A stretch of DNA of 64,000 nucleotides from Vibrio algivorus (GTDB lineage: Bacteria > Pseudomonadota > Gammaproteobacteria > Enterobacterales > Vibrionaceae): NCBI RefSeq assembly GCF_002218005.2, contig NZ_AP018679.1:992001-1056000 (forward strand), read 5' to 3'. This document shows, in pieces, positions 17,521-25,330 of this stretch (positions within the stretch are counted from its first letter, which is position 1; each line of letters starts with the position of its first letter). The notes below the pieces were generated by a model. That model was not told the origin of the DNA and did no database searches. It saw only the letters and a list, made by a program, of their open reading frames with translations. The position numbers and the translations under genes were made by a program.

Positions 17521-18825
17521 TTAAATTCCCACTTTAAGTGATAAGGACACTTCATTTTGCTCATAACCTAAGTCTCTTTTATACTCAGATCCCGCCATAT
17601 ATACTGGATCGGTACGATCATCACTTGTAAACAATATATAACGATATAAAAGACTTAACTCCACATTGGGTCGAAATAGATAGCCTAAACGGAAGTCTAA
17701 GTAGTCATATTGTTCTTTATTATCTTTGATCTGATATTCATCGTTTATATGATTATATGTAATATCACTCGATACGTGGCCTAAGAACTCATGCGTCCAA
17801 GTCACGCTATTTTGATAAGACTGAATATAGTCCCCAGTATTATCGTTTTCTTTTGCTTCACTCGATGATTTTACAATAAAGGTTGAGTAATTTACTGGCT
17901 TCCATTGATACATTACACTCCAGTTGACACTAGAACTGCTACTGCTTGCCAGTTTATTGTCTAAATAGTAAACCCGAGCTTCTACCTTAGATTTTCCTGT
18001 GAACTGACTGATAAAAGAAAAGAGAGCAATATACTCATCGTTATCTCGTTCAGGATCGAGGTAATCAAAAGTCTTATACATTAAGGTGTAGTCAAATCGA
18101 GTGTGCCCTGTAACCTGATGGCGGAAGTCAATACTCGCTCTCGTTTCGACTGATTCTTCATTTTTTAAATAGTCCTGAAATACCGGATCGTAACTATCCA
18201 ATACATCGTAATCCAACTCATTTCTTTGAAGTTCAAAGATTAAATTCCCTTTCCCGCCTTTTGCCCCATAAGTATATTGGGCAGCTAAATTACTGCTCTG
18301 CGTATTTAGTTCATGAGTAATATTAAAATCACTAAAGGTAGCTTGTTTGTCAGAGGAACCATCTGAGTAAAAATAAAAACCTTTTGTCGCACCAGAGCCA
18401 CGAGCTTCATGACCTAACTTATAACTTGCGCTCAAATTGAGGTGATGGCGGATACCCAATTCCCAGTCAAAAGTGCCATAGAAAAAATGGTCATTGTAGC
18501 TATCGTCTTCAACTTGCTGATCGTTATACTTCCGGTAATCACCTTGATAAAACAGGTAAAAATCTTTGGTGTTTCGCTTACCAGCAATCGATAGCTCCGG
18601 TTTTACTGCAACATAGTCCGAGCCAATAACTTGGTAATGCTCTTGATAAAATACATTATCATTGTACCCATACTCTGCCGTTAGGTTGCTTTGGTACTCT
18701 AAACCTAGCCAATCAATATGAGTGTTAGAGGAAAACTCGGCAAACGACGGCATAGTAAAAAAAAGCAGTAGCAGTGCATACCATTGCTTTTTCTGTAATA
18801 AAGCGATGCTACTGCTCACCCTCAT
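17521..18825 (-). CDS. Outer-membrane beta-barrel EPS export protein (VpsM-like)
   Basis: A 434-residue secreted protein with a signal peptide ending near PSFAEF. The rest alternates polar and aromatic residues in long amphipathic strands, for example FYLFYQGDYRKY and HHLNLSASYKLG. The final strand NEVSLSLKVGI is suited to barrel assembly. It lies between the WcaJ-like and Wza-like genes, the same order as vpsL-vpsM-vpsN in V. cholerae. It probably forms the outer-membrane channel that the short OPX protein lacks. About 18 strands would fit the length, but this was not counted rigorously. Confidence 0.8.
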   Translation of the reverse strand: MRVSSSIALLQKKQWYALLLLFFTMPSFAEFSSNTHIDWLGLEYQSNLTAEYGYNDNVFYQEHYQVIGSDYVAVKPELSIAGKRNTKDFYLFYQGDYRKYNDQQVEDDSYNDHFFYGTFDWELGIRHHLNLSASYKLGHEARGSGATKGFYFYSDGSSDKQATFSDFNITHELNTQSSNLAAQYTYGAKGGKGNLIFELQRNELDYDVLDSYDPVFQDYLKNEESVETRASIDFRHQVTGHTRFDYTLMYKTFDYLDPERDNDEYIALFSFISQFTGKSKVEARVYYLDNKLASSSSSSVNWSVMYQWKPVNYSTFIVKSSSEAKENDNTGDYIQSYQNSVTWTHEFLGHVSSDITYNHINDEYQIKDNKEQYDYLDFRLGYLFRPNVELSLLYRYILFTSDDRTDPVYMAGSEYKRDLGYEQNEVSLSLKVGI

Positions 18826-18834
18826 AGCAAACCT

Positions 18835-20229
18835 TTAATAAGCCGTTTCGCTGACAAAACCTTTAAAAATAGTCAAAAAGATAATTTTAAAGTCATACAT
18901 GGGTGTCCAATTTTGCATATAGCGAATATCGTATTCAACACGCTTGACCATCTTATCGACAGTATCCGTTTCACCTCGATAGCCTTTAATTTGAGCAAGC
19001 CCAGTGATGCCCGGTTTCACTTTGTGACGAATCATATAGTTATCAACGATTTTTCGATACTCTTCATTATGAGAAACCGCATGAGGTCTAGGCCCGACAA
19101 TTGACATCGTCCCTTGTAGAACATTAAAAAATTGAGGTAATTCATCTAAAGAGGTTCTGCGAATAAATGAGCCAAATTTAGTCACTCGAGGATCACCTTT
19201 CGTTGCTTGAGTAACAACAGCATCATTTTCCATCACTTTCATTGAACGGAATTTCCAAACTTTAATCTTTTTGCCACCTAAGCCATATCTATCTTGCTTG
19301 AATAATACCGGACCAGGAGAACTTAATTTCACCCCTAGTGCAACACAAGCCATCACAGGTAATATCATGAGAGTGATTAAGCTACCGACAAGAATATCAA
19401 TAACCCTTTTAATAATGCCTCCTAAGCCTTCAAATGGAGAAGTAAACACACTAAAAGACTGCACCCCACCAACGTCTCTTAGCTGAGCACTCGATAGATG
19501 GTAGCTATATAAATCAGGGACTATCATTATATCCACCGTACTATCAGACAAAATACGCAAGAAATTTCTAATACGATCTCGAGCAACCATAGGCAAAGCA
19601 ATGTAGATTTCATCTACTTCATTATTTTTCGCGATGGTAAGTAGGTCATCAATCTTCCCTTGATAACTTCCTCTCGTTATATACCCAAATCGATTCTCAG
19701 CTCTTTCATCAAAGTAAGAGATATTATGTACGATAGAAGAACCATATTTCGCTACTAAACCCTTTTCAACCGACAGCCCAATTGGTGTCATCCCAAGAAT
19801 CGCAATTCTCGGCTTTGATACTTGTACTCTTGTTAGAACAAGACGACTGGCTAAGATAATCAGATAGGACCATAAATATTCACTATGGACGATGCTTTCT
19901 TTTGCTAACACATCAGCCATTCCCGGGAGAGTTTCAAGTGCATGACGTAAAGCCCACAAAATCGCCACTAAACAAATTGAGTTGAAGGTAAGCTTTAATA
20001 TGATTTTTCTTTTTTTATCGTGAATAGAGAGATCATAAAACCCTGTAAAGGTTCCAATTGATAAAAACATAAAAGCAATTACTAGAGCAACAGCAATATC
20101 TAAAATAGAAATTGTTTTCTCGCTAATACATAACAAACCTATGTATGTTAAATTTATAGCAACGAAATCAAAAAGCCTCATCACAGAGGTGAAGCTATCT
20201 TTATAAACTTTAACAACGTTATGATTCAT
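18835..20229 (-). CDS. WcaJ/VpsL-like undecaprenyl-phosphate sugar transferase
   Basis: A polyisoprenyl-phosphate hexose-1-phosphate transferase of 464 residues that starts EPS synthesis by placing a sugar phosphate on undecaprenyl phosphate. Four N-terminal membrane segments are followed by a nucleotide-binding-like region (ILGMTPIG). The catalytic bacterial sugar transferase domain follows from about residue 270, with KLSSPGPVLFKQDRYG, KFRSMK, RRTSLDELPQFFNVLQG and SIVGPRPHA. The DE pair in SLDELPQ is the usual catalytic site. The first sugar is probably glucose or galactose, by analogy. It starts the core vpsL-M-N-O-like gene order. Confidence 0.92.
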   Translation of the reverse strand: MNHNVVKVYKDSFTSVMRLFDFVAINLTYIGLLCISEKTISILDIAVALVIAFMFLSIGTFTGFYDLSIHDKKRKIILKLTFNSICLVAILWALRHALETLPGMADVLAKESIVHSEYLWSYLIILASRLVLTRVQVSKPRIAILGMTPIGLSVEKGLVAKYGSSIVHNISYFDERAENRFGYITRGSYQGKIDDLLTIAKNNEVDEIYIALPMVARDRIRNFLRILSDSTVDIMIVPDLYSYHLSSAQLRDVGGVQSFSVFTSPFEGLGGIIKRVIDILVGSLITLMILPVMACVALGVKLSSPGPVLFKQDRYGLGGKKIKVWKFRSMKVMENDAVVTQATKGDPRVTKFGSFIRRTSLDELPQFFNVLQGTMSIVGPRPHAVSHNEEYRKIVDNYMIRHKVKPGITGLAQIKGYRGETDTVDKMVKRVEYDIRYMQNWTPMYDFKIIFLTIFKGFVSETAY

Positions 20230-20279
20230 TATTTCCCACCAAAATAAAATCCCTTATTTTTATAATTATTAACATTGAA

Positions 20280-21782
20280 TCATTTAATATCGACATTGAT
20301 CAATCGATACCAGTTATTACTATTTTCGTTATCGATCGCAATTTTTATTTTAGCATTGCGTGATCCTAGGCTTACCAAACCAACTTCTAGTTGGTATTTT
20401 CCCGGCTTCAGAGTCTCCGGTAATCTGAATTTATTCGCTAAACTATAGACGGTAGGTGCATCACCATTATGCTCTGCCGGTAGCCATTGAGTGATATCGT
20501 TATTAGCTTGAAAATAAGCTACTACATTGTCCTGACTATCAACTAAGCGCCACACTACCGGATAGTTAGTATAACTTGGCGCACTGCCTTTATTAACCCA
20601 ATCAGACTGAATAGCAATAAAGCTACCCGCTCTGAATTTACTTTGCACAGTGAGATGCTTTAGCACTAACCTGTAACCAAGTTTTTTTCTAAACTCATCC
20701 AATGCTTGCTGATATACAGGTGGGATCTCACTCGATTTAAGGTTAAAAAGTGAAGCGTGTAAATCAAGTGCCTTATCAAAGGTTTTAATTACCTTTTCTT
20801 GAGTATACACATTCGGCTGTTGTGCCCACTCTTGCATGGTATAGCAAATCTCAAAATCGACCGGGGCGTGTTTCCAACGGGATAGAATTAAAGGATCGGA
20901 AGTGTTTTCGATATGCGACAACGTTTGAGGGTAAGCATCTTGCATATGGTTCCAACCAGGTGTCCAATCACCGAAGCAATCCGCACGCCAACCTAAGCCT
21001 TGACGAGTCGCCATACCAGAGAAATCATCATCGGTTGTCCCTAAATCAATGGTTAACATTGTATTAGGAAACGCAGCTTTCATCATATCAATATAAGCCT
21101 GCAAGTTTTCTGCCGTGTAACCATTCGCTCCCAACGTTGAAGCGTTATCGGCGGTATGAGAGTACAGGTGTCCTTCCCCCCAAGTACCAACTAAACCAAC
21201 ATCTAAACGTAACAAATTAGGATTCGAGTTATACCGAGCGCCCATTGCTTGAAGAAAGTTATTTAAATGATTCTGAAAAATGGGGTCATGGTAATCAGGG
21301 ACAAAACTATTATCGTCAGCGCAAAAATCTTGAGTTTCTGGGTCTAATTGTTGCTTCAACCAACACGGAATTCCGAGCACCTTCTTATACTGCCGTGGTG
21401 CACCAGCATAGTAAGTTTCATCTTTACCAGCCAGAGTCATAAAGCGAATAACCACTTTCTTATTCAGTTTTGCGGCATCTTGAATAGTTTGGTCGATAAG
21501 TTGGAAGTTATATTCCCCTTTTTCCGGTTCTAATTCTTCCCAATACCAGCGAAAATACACAACAGAAGTCTCAGGATAACTTGGAATATTCCAATAGGGA
21601 TTATCTTTGATGTTAATCGTTTGGTGATCAACGATCCCTATATCTGGGTTCACAAGAATTTGGTCACTTTCGACTGGAGAATAATCAATAGTACTAGCAC
21701 AAGCAGTATTAAAAAATAAAAACATGAAAGGTGGAATCAAGGTAATTAACACCGTTTTCATTGATAATTTAAATAGGTTCAT
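20280..21782 (-). CDS. Secreted DUF4832/DUF4874-like protein
   Basis: A 500-residue exported protein at the head of the EPS operon. The N terminus carries a hydrophobic signal (about residues 8-29) ending in NTACAST, which could be cleaved by signal peptidase I or, less likely, II. The first domain contains VVYFRWYWEELEPEKGEYNF and LLRLDVGLVGTWGEGH, typical of DUF4874 TIM-barrel, glycosidase-like proteins. The C-terminal third (from about 375) is beta-rich and matches the DUF4832 style, including NKGSAPSYTNYPVVWRL. Glycan hydrolysis or binding is inferred from fold only. A 27-bp palindrome lies just upstream. Confidence 0.75.
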   Translation of the reverse strand: MNLFKLSMKTVLITLIPPFMFLFFNTACASTIDYSPVESDQILVNPDIGIVDHQTINIKDNPYWNIPSYPETSVVYFRWYWEELEPEKGEYNFQLIDQTIQDAAKLNKKVVIRFMTLAGKDETYYAGAPRQYKKVLGIPCWLKQQLDPETQDFCADDNSFVPDYHDPIFQNHLNNFLQAMGARYNSNPNLLRLDVGLVGTWGEGHLYSHTADNASTLGANGYTAENLQAYIDMMKAAFPNTMLTIDLGTTDDDFSGMATRQGLGWRADCFGDWTPGWNHMQDAYPQTLSHIENTSDPLILSRWKHAPVDFEICYTMQEWAQQPNVYTQEKVIKTFDKALDLHASLFNLKSSEIPPVYQQALDEFRKKLGYRLVLKHLTVQSKFRAGSFIAIQSDWVNKGSAPSYTNYPVVWRLVDSQDNVVAYFQANNDITQWLPAEHNGDAPTVYSLANKFRLPETLKPGKYQLEVGLVSLGSRNAKIKIAIDNENSNNWYRLINVDIK

Positions 21783-21809
21783 TACAGTACCATTGACCAG
21801 ACAGATTAT

Positions 21810-21836
21810 CGGACATAAATGTGCAATTTATGTTCG
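21810..21836. promoter_or_regulatory. Palindrome upstream of EPS operon
   Basis: Arms CGGACATAAAT and ATTTATGTTCG pair with one mismatch across a five-base spacer, 28-54 bases before the first EPS gene's ATG. The size and position suit a dimeric regulator site, though it could instead form a hairpin in the mRNA leader. It does not resemble a known vibrio EPS regulator site that I can name. Confidence 0.45.
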
Positions 21837-21842
21837 ATATTA

Positions 21843-22109
21843 TATACCCAAATAACTTCAAGATGCGAGTTTCAGCAAAAATAAAACAAGCTTTAGGCAA
21901 GGCAAATTGAATATGATCATAGTTATTCTATCTCTACTCAATTTAACGCCGCATAAAGCTTGTTTTAACTTGCCCTTCGGGAGCTTCATCCAAATCTTTA
22001 TACTGCGTCAGATTGGTTTGAAAGGTGTCTACATTCCTTCGCCAATCTTCCTTGCCTAAAGGTTTGGATGATAGCTCTGAATCCTGCATCTTGAAGTCAC
22101 TTGGGTATA
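21843..22109. repeat. 267-bp TATACCC-type inverted-repeat element
   Basis: Terminal inverted repeats begin TATACCCAAATAACTTCAAG and end CTTGAAGTCACTTGGGTATA. The interior (about 220 bp) has no convincing coding frame. Its right part recurs at 50492-50586 (inverted) and 61147-61245; its left end recurs at 2706 and 58473. It occupies most of the 488-bp gap between the EPS operon and the divergent propeller gene. Outside it, only the palindrome at 21810 stands out. Confidence 0.8.
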
Positions 22110-22270
22110 GTCTATTTCTGGTCATCATGAAATGCTATTTAACAATAGAGCGCCACATAAACTCTAGTTTTATAGGTATAATTTACACGCGTAACATAGA
22201 TTAATCCTTATTCTAAAGTGTACAATAATAGACATATTTAATTAGTCCTCTTTAAACACAGGATCCTGTT

Positions 22271-23173
22271 TTGAAATCACTATTAAGCAAATTTACAACT
22301 CAAGATTTTTGGCGAATGGGATTAATACAACAAAATCCGATATCCATTATTGAACACGGCCTGAAAGCATTTGATATCCAATGGTTCAACTTTACCGAAA
22401 AAGATTTCGAGGCAGATCCATTCATTTTCATGATCGGTGAAAAACGCTTTATTGCTTATGAAATTTTTGATTACTCCCATGGTAATGGAAAAATTGAATG
22501 CGTGGATTTAGAAGGAAAACGCTATCCTTTCTTTAATGATATAAACACCATCACCGGACATAAATCATACCCATTCATCTTCGAAGAAGCCGGCGACATT
22601 TATTGTATTGTCGAAACATCCGATTTGAATGAAATCACGCTCTACCAATTTAATGGTTCAAAATTCGTCAAACATAAAACGTTACTTAACGATGGAAAGT
22701 ATATCGACTCCAATATCAAAAAAATAAACCACGTTTTCTATTTGTTTACCTCCACCTCTGATGCCCCTTTCAAGCAGCTATTGTTCTACTCTGATACATT
22801 ACTCGGTGAGTACCAATTACACCCTTTATCTCCTATCGCAAATGATATTAGGAATGGTCGAAATGGCGGCCCAATCATCGAAGACAATGGTCAGTACTAC
22901 CGTGTAGGACAAAACTGCCAACAGACTTATGGTGGTAGTTTACAAATAATGAAAATAACAGCGATTTCACCAACTGAATATCAAGAGCTGCACTTCAAAG
23001 ATCTAATGCCTGTTGAACCCTTTTCTGATGGTATTCATACGCTCTCCTATTGGGGCGATACTACGGTTATTGATTCTAAGAATATTCTAGTAAAATATTC
23101 TAATATCTATCGAAAGATAAAATATTTATTCATGGTTAAGCTAGGTATTGAAAAACCTTTTTTTGATAAATAA
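22271..23173 (+). CDS. Five-bladed beta-propeller-like protein
   Basis: A 300-residue soluble protein without a signal peptide or membrane segments. Motifs such as FEADPFIF, GHKSYPFIFEEAG and NGRNGGPIIEDNGQYYRVGQ recur at blade-like spacing. They resemble GH43/GH32-type propellers and the propeller domain next to some bacterial formyl- or glycosyltransferases. The start is TTG at 22271 with AGGAT eight bases upstream; no better start gives the ADPF region. It is divergent from the EPS operon and could act on an EPS precursor, but the cytoplasmic location argues against a secreted hydrolase. Function is not established. Confidence 0.55.
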   Translation: MKSLLSKFTTQDFWRMGLIQQNPISIIEHGLKAFDIQWFNFTEKDFEADPFIFMIGEKRFIAYEIFDYSHGNGKIECVDLEGKRYPFFNDINTITGHKSYPFIFEEAGDIYCIVETSDLNEITLYQFNGSKFVKHKTLLNDGKYIDSNIKKINHVFYLFTSTSDAPFKQLLFYSDTLLGEYQLHPLSPIANDIRNGRNGGPIIEDNGQYYRVGQNCQQTYGGSLQIMKITAISPTEYQELHFKDLMPVEPFSDGIHTLSYWGDTTVIDSKNILVKYSNIYRKIKYLFMVKLGIEKPFFDK

Positions 23174-23194
23174 TACCAAATCCAATAAGTAAGT

Positions 23195-23222
23195 TATCTA
23201 AAGGCAGGCGCTGTGCTATACT
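23195..23222 (+). promoter_or_regulatory. Promoter of yibL
   Basis: A good -10 box TATACT at 23217-23222 is preceded at 17 bp by a weak -35-like TTATCT. The box is about 60 bases upstream of the yibL ATG. Confidence 0.45.
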
Positions 23223-23281
23223 CCGCCCTCGCGTAATTTGACGCACTCCACTGATTTAATTTTAGAGTATATGGTGAACAC

Positions 23282-23638
23282 ATGAGCCAACAAAATGAAC
23301 TACAACAACTGAATAATCGACTCGATAAGTGCCGCCATAAACTTGAAGCTGCTCAAAAGCGAGCAGATAACGCGATGATTTATCAATTTGAAACTGAAAT
23401 TAATCAACTCAGCAAAAAAATCGCTCAGCTTAACCACAAAAAAAGCTACGATTTAAATAAAGAACGTAAAGCCTTACTCGCGATGCCTTTTAGTCGTGCA
23501 TTAACCAAAGAAGAGAAAGCCGACCAAGGAAAACTGAAAAAATCAGTAAAAGGCCTTGTTATCGTCCACCCTTTGACCAAAATTGGTAAAGAGTTAAAAT
23601 TAGAAGAAATGACTGGCTTTGCTCCTAAAGAGTTTTAA
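23282..23638 (+). CDS. yibL: YibL-family ribosome-associated protein
   Basis: A basic 118-residue protein of the YibL (DUF2810) family, reported in E. coli to associate with ribosomes. The N-terminal half is a predicted coiled coil (about residues 5-50, with regular Leu/Ile heptads). The C-terminal half holds the conserved LAMPFSRALTKEEKADQGKL and VHPLTKIGKEL segments. Length is normal. It forms its own unit, with a promoter at about 23217 and a terminator at 23665-23699. The precise cellular role of the family is not known. Confidence 0.88.
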   Translation: MSQQNELQQLNNRLDKCRHKLEAAQKRADNAMIYQFETEINQLSKKIAQLNHKKSYDLNKERKALLAMPFSRALTKEEKADQGKLKKSVKGLVIVHPLTKIGKELKLEEMTGFAPKEF

Positions 23639-23664
23639 GCAAACCATATACTCAGTGACCGTCG

Positions 23665-23699
23665 AAGGATGATACTACTCACGTTTATCATCCTTTTTT
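23665..23699 (+). terminator. Terminator after yibL
   Basis: A perfect ten-pair stem, AAGGATGATA with TATCATCCTT, an 11-base loop and a run of six Ts. It overlaps an in-frame ATG at 23669, which is why the downstream DUF445 gene is started at 23741. Confidence 0.9.
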
Positions 23700-23740
23700 G
23701 TGCCTTAATTTTATATATATATCGAAGCAAGAAAATCACT

Positions 23741-24451
23741 ATGAACAAAAGCTTTATTACCAACCTTATTTCAATTGTTTTATTAGCGATTGGTTATCAG
23801 ACACAAAACACCATTGTCCTCTATGCTGGCTTATTTGCCTTTTCAGGCGCGGTAACTAACTGGCTAGCCATTCACATGTTGTTCGAAAAAGTACCGGGGT
23901 TGTATGGCTCAGGCATTATCCCAGCTCGTTTTGAAGAGTTTAAAGCAGCGATTAAAAATCTCATGATGATGCAGTTTTTTACAAACCAAAACATCGATAA
24001 GTTCTTAAGCCAAGAATTGACAAGCAACGCATCGTTAGACTTAAAGCCCGTCATACAGAAAATCAATTTAGAGCCTAGCTTTAACTCTTTAGTAGAAGTG
24101 ATCAGCCATTCTTCTTTTGGCGGAATGTTAGCAATGCTGGGTGGAGCGGAAGCGCTTCAACCACTGAAACAACCTTTCATTGAGAAAATGCAAGAATCTA
24201 TGATTGAAATCAGTCAAAGTGACCAAGTGAAGCAAGCATTAAAAGAGCAGTTAGAGCAACCGTCGATGATGGAGGATATCCAAGCCAATATTGAGAATAT
24301 TATTGATCAACGATTGAACGAATTAACTCCTAAGATGGTCAAAGAAATCGTTAAGACTATGATTCAACAACATTTAGGTTGGCTTGTTGTTTGGGGCGGC
24401 GTATTTGGTGGTCTTATTGGTGTGATTTCAGCTATTGTTAGCGCGGCTTAA
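23741..24451 (+). CDS. DUF445 family membrane protein
   Basis: A 236-residue inner-membrane protein of the DUF445 family. Two hydrophobic segments lie near residues 5-45, followed by the family motif GALTNWLAI-like sequence (here SGAVTNWLAIHMLFEKVPGL). A helical amphipathic middle and a last membrane segment at the extreme C terminus follow. The ATG at 23741 begins MNKSFITN, which matches the family length. The earlier ATG lies inside the yibL terminator. No function is known for the family in this context. Confidence 0.8.
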   Translation: MNKSFITNLISIVLLAIGYQTQNTIVLYAGLFAFSGAVTNWLAIHMLFEKVPGLYGSGIIPARFEEFKAAIKNLMMMQFFTNQNIDKFLSQELTSNASLDLKPVIQKINLEPSFNSLVEVISHSSFGGMLAMLGGAEALQPLKQPFIEKMQESMIEISQSDQVKQALKEQLEQPSMMEDIQANIENIIDQRLNELTPKMVKEIVKTMIQQHLGWLVVWGGVFGGLIGVISAIVSAA

Positions 24452-24490
24452 CAAAAACTGCATAGATAATAAAAACAAACTGGATAAGTT

Positions 24491-25015
24491 ATGAAAAAAT
24501 TTGAATTAAGCGACACGTTAATGGAGTACGAATATGTTGGGTTTTGGTCACGTGTTGGGGCCAGTATCATTGATAATATCCTGTATTCAATTGCCTTAAT
24601 ACTCATTGCACTACCAGGATTAGAGTCTTATCAACAAAGCGTTACCACTCAAACAGAGCACTACTCTTACTCTTCCTACACCACTTCATGGGCCGGTACC
24701 ATGCTATCTGATACTTGGTGGAACTACATTCCGCTTCTCATTATCACAGTGCTATTTTGGAAATTCCGCGGCGCAACACCAGGTAAAATGCTGATCAAAG
24801 CACAAGTTGTCGATGCGAAAACCGGACAACGTTTGACCACCGTTCAATCAGTTATTCGTTACTTAGGCTACTTTGTATCGACTTTCTTATTTATGCTGGG
24901 CTTTATCTGGGTCGGTTTCGATAGTAAGAAACAAGGGTTTCATGACAAGATTGCCGGTACTGTGGTGGTTCGTCCAAAAGCGAATACTTTCACACCTAGT
25001 GCATTTAAAGACTAA
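24491..25015 (+). CDS. RDD family membrane protein
   Basis: A 174-residue protein with an RDD domain: three hydrophobic segments (about residues 20-45, 75-95 and 125-150). The conserved pieces are GFWSRVGASIIDN, WKFRGATPGKMLIKAQVVD and KQGFHDKIAGTVVV. The usual Arg-Asp-Asp of the first helix appears as RVGASIID. It lies 40 bases downstream of the DUF445 gene and may be cotranscribed. RDD proteins have been linked to transport in a few species, but this one cannot be assigned. Confidence 0.85.
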   Translation: MKKFELSDTLMEYEYVGFWSRVGASIIDNILYSIALILIALPGLESYQQSVTTQTEHYSYSSYTTSWAGTMLSDTWWNYIPLLIITVLFWKFRGATPGKMLIKAQVVDAKTGQRLTTVQSVIRYLGYFVSTFLFMLGFIWVGFDSKKQGFHDKIAGTVVVRPKANTFTPSAFKD

Positions 25016-25033
25016 GCTTGTACAGGCATTCCT

Positions 25034-25049
25034 AAGTCACTTGGGTATA
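25034..25049. repeat. Solo end of TATACCC repeat
   Basis: AAGTCACTTGGGTATA is identical to the right end of the 267-bp element. It stands alone between the RDD and rof genes. Confidence 0.45.
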
Positions 25050-25081
25050 GACTCAACTGAAGTTAGTATAAGCGAGCGAGT

Positions 25082-25324
25082 ATGAACGACGAGATAAAAT
25101 ACCAGCCGATAGCTTGCTCACGGTACGATGAGTTTGAGGTTGCCTGTATGCATCATGATAAGCTTGAAATTCATTTACATGACAATCGTATACTTGTCGC
25201 CTCAGCCATTAATGTCTATTTAGAAAAAGAAACAGGAGAATGGCTCGAAGTAGAACTCACCGATAAAAATAAAACGAGGCAACGGATCCGCTTAGATCAC
25301 ATTGCCTCGTTTAAGAAAGTCTAA
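25082..25324 (+). CDS. rof: Rho-binding antiterminator Rof
   Basis: An 80-residue protein of the Rof (YaeO) family, which binds Rho and reduces Rho-dependent termination. Family features are YQPIACSRYDEFEVACM at residues 7-23 and the short Sm-like beta barrel that follows (LEIHLHDNRILVASAINV). The C terminus RIRLDHIASFKKV is typical. Length is normal. Its last coding bases contain a strong hairpin that appears to terminate the convergent MFS gene. Confidence 0.88.
   Translation: MNDEIKYQPIACSRYDEFEVACMHHDKLEIHLHDNRILVASAINVYLEKETGEWLEVELTDKNKTRQRIRLDHIASFKKV
25265..25312 (-). terminator. Terminator embedded in the rof coding end
   Basis: A perfect 11-bp stem, AAACGAGGCAA with TTGCCTCGTTT, separated by 19 bases. 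On the minus strand it is followed by a T-rich tract (GTTTTATTTTTA), so it should end transcription of the convergent MFS gene. The entire hairpin is inside rof codons. Confidence 0.75.
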
Positions 25325-25330
25325 AGTAGG

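Noticed and set aside
21943..22128. 61-codon open frame on the minus strand
   Set aside because: Lies almost completely inside the 267-bp repeat element and looks like no known protein.
23669..23740. N-terminal extension of the DUF445 gene
   Set aside because: The earlier ATG is within the yibL terminator stem and the extra residues do not fit the family length.
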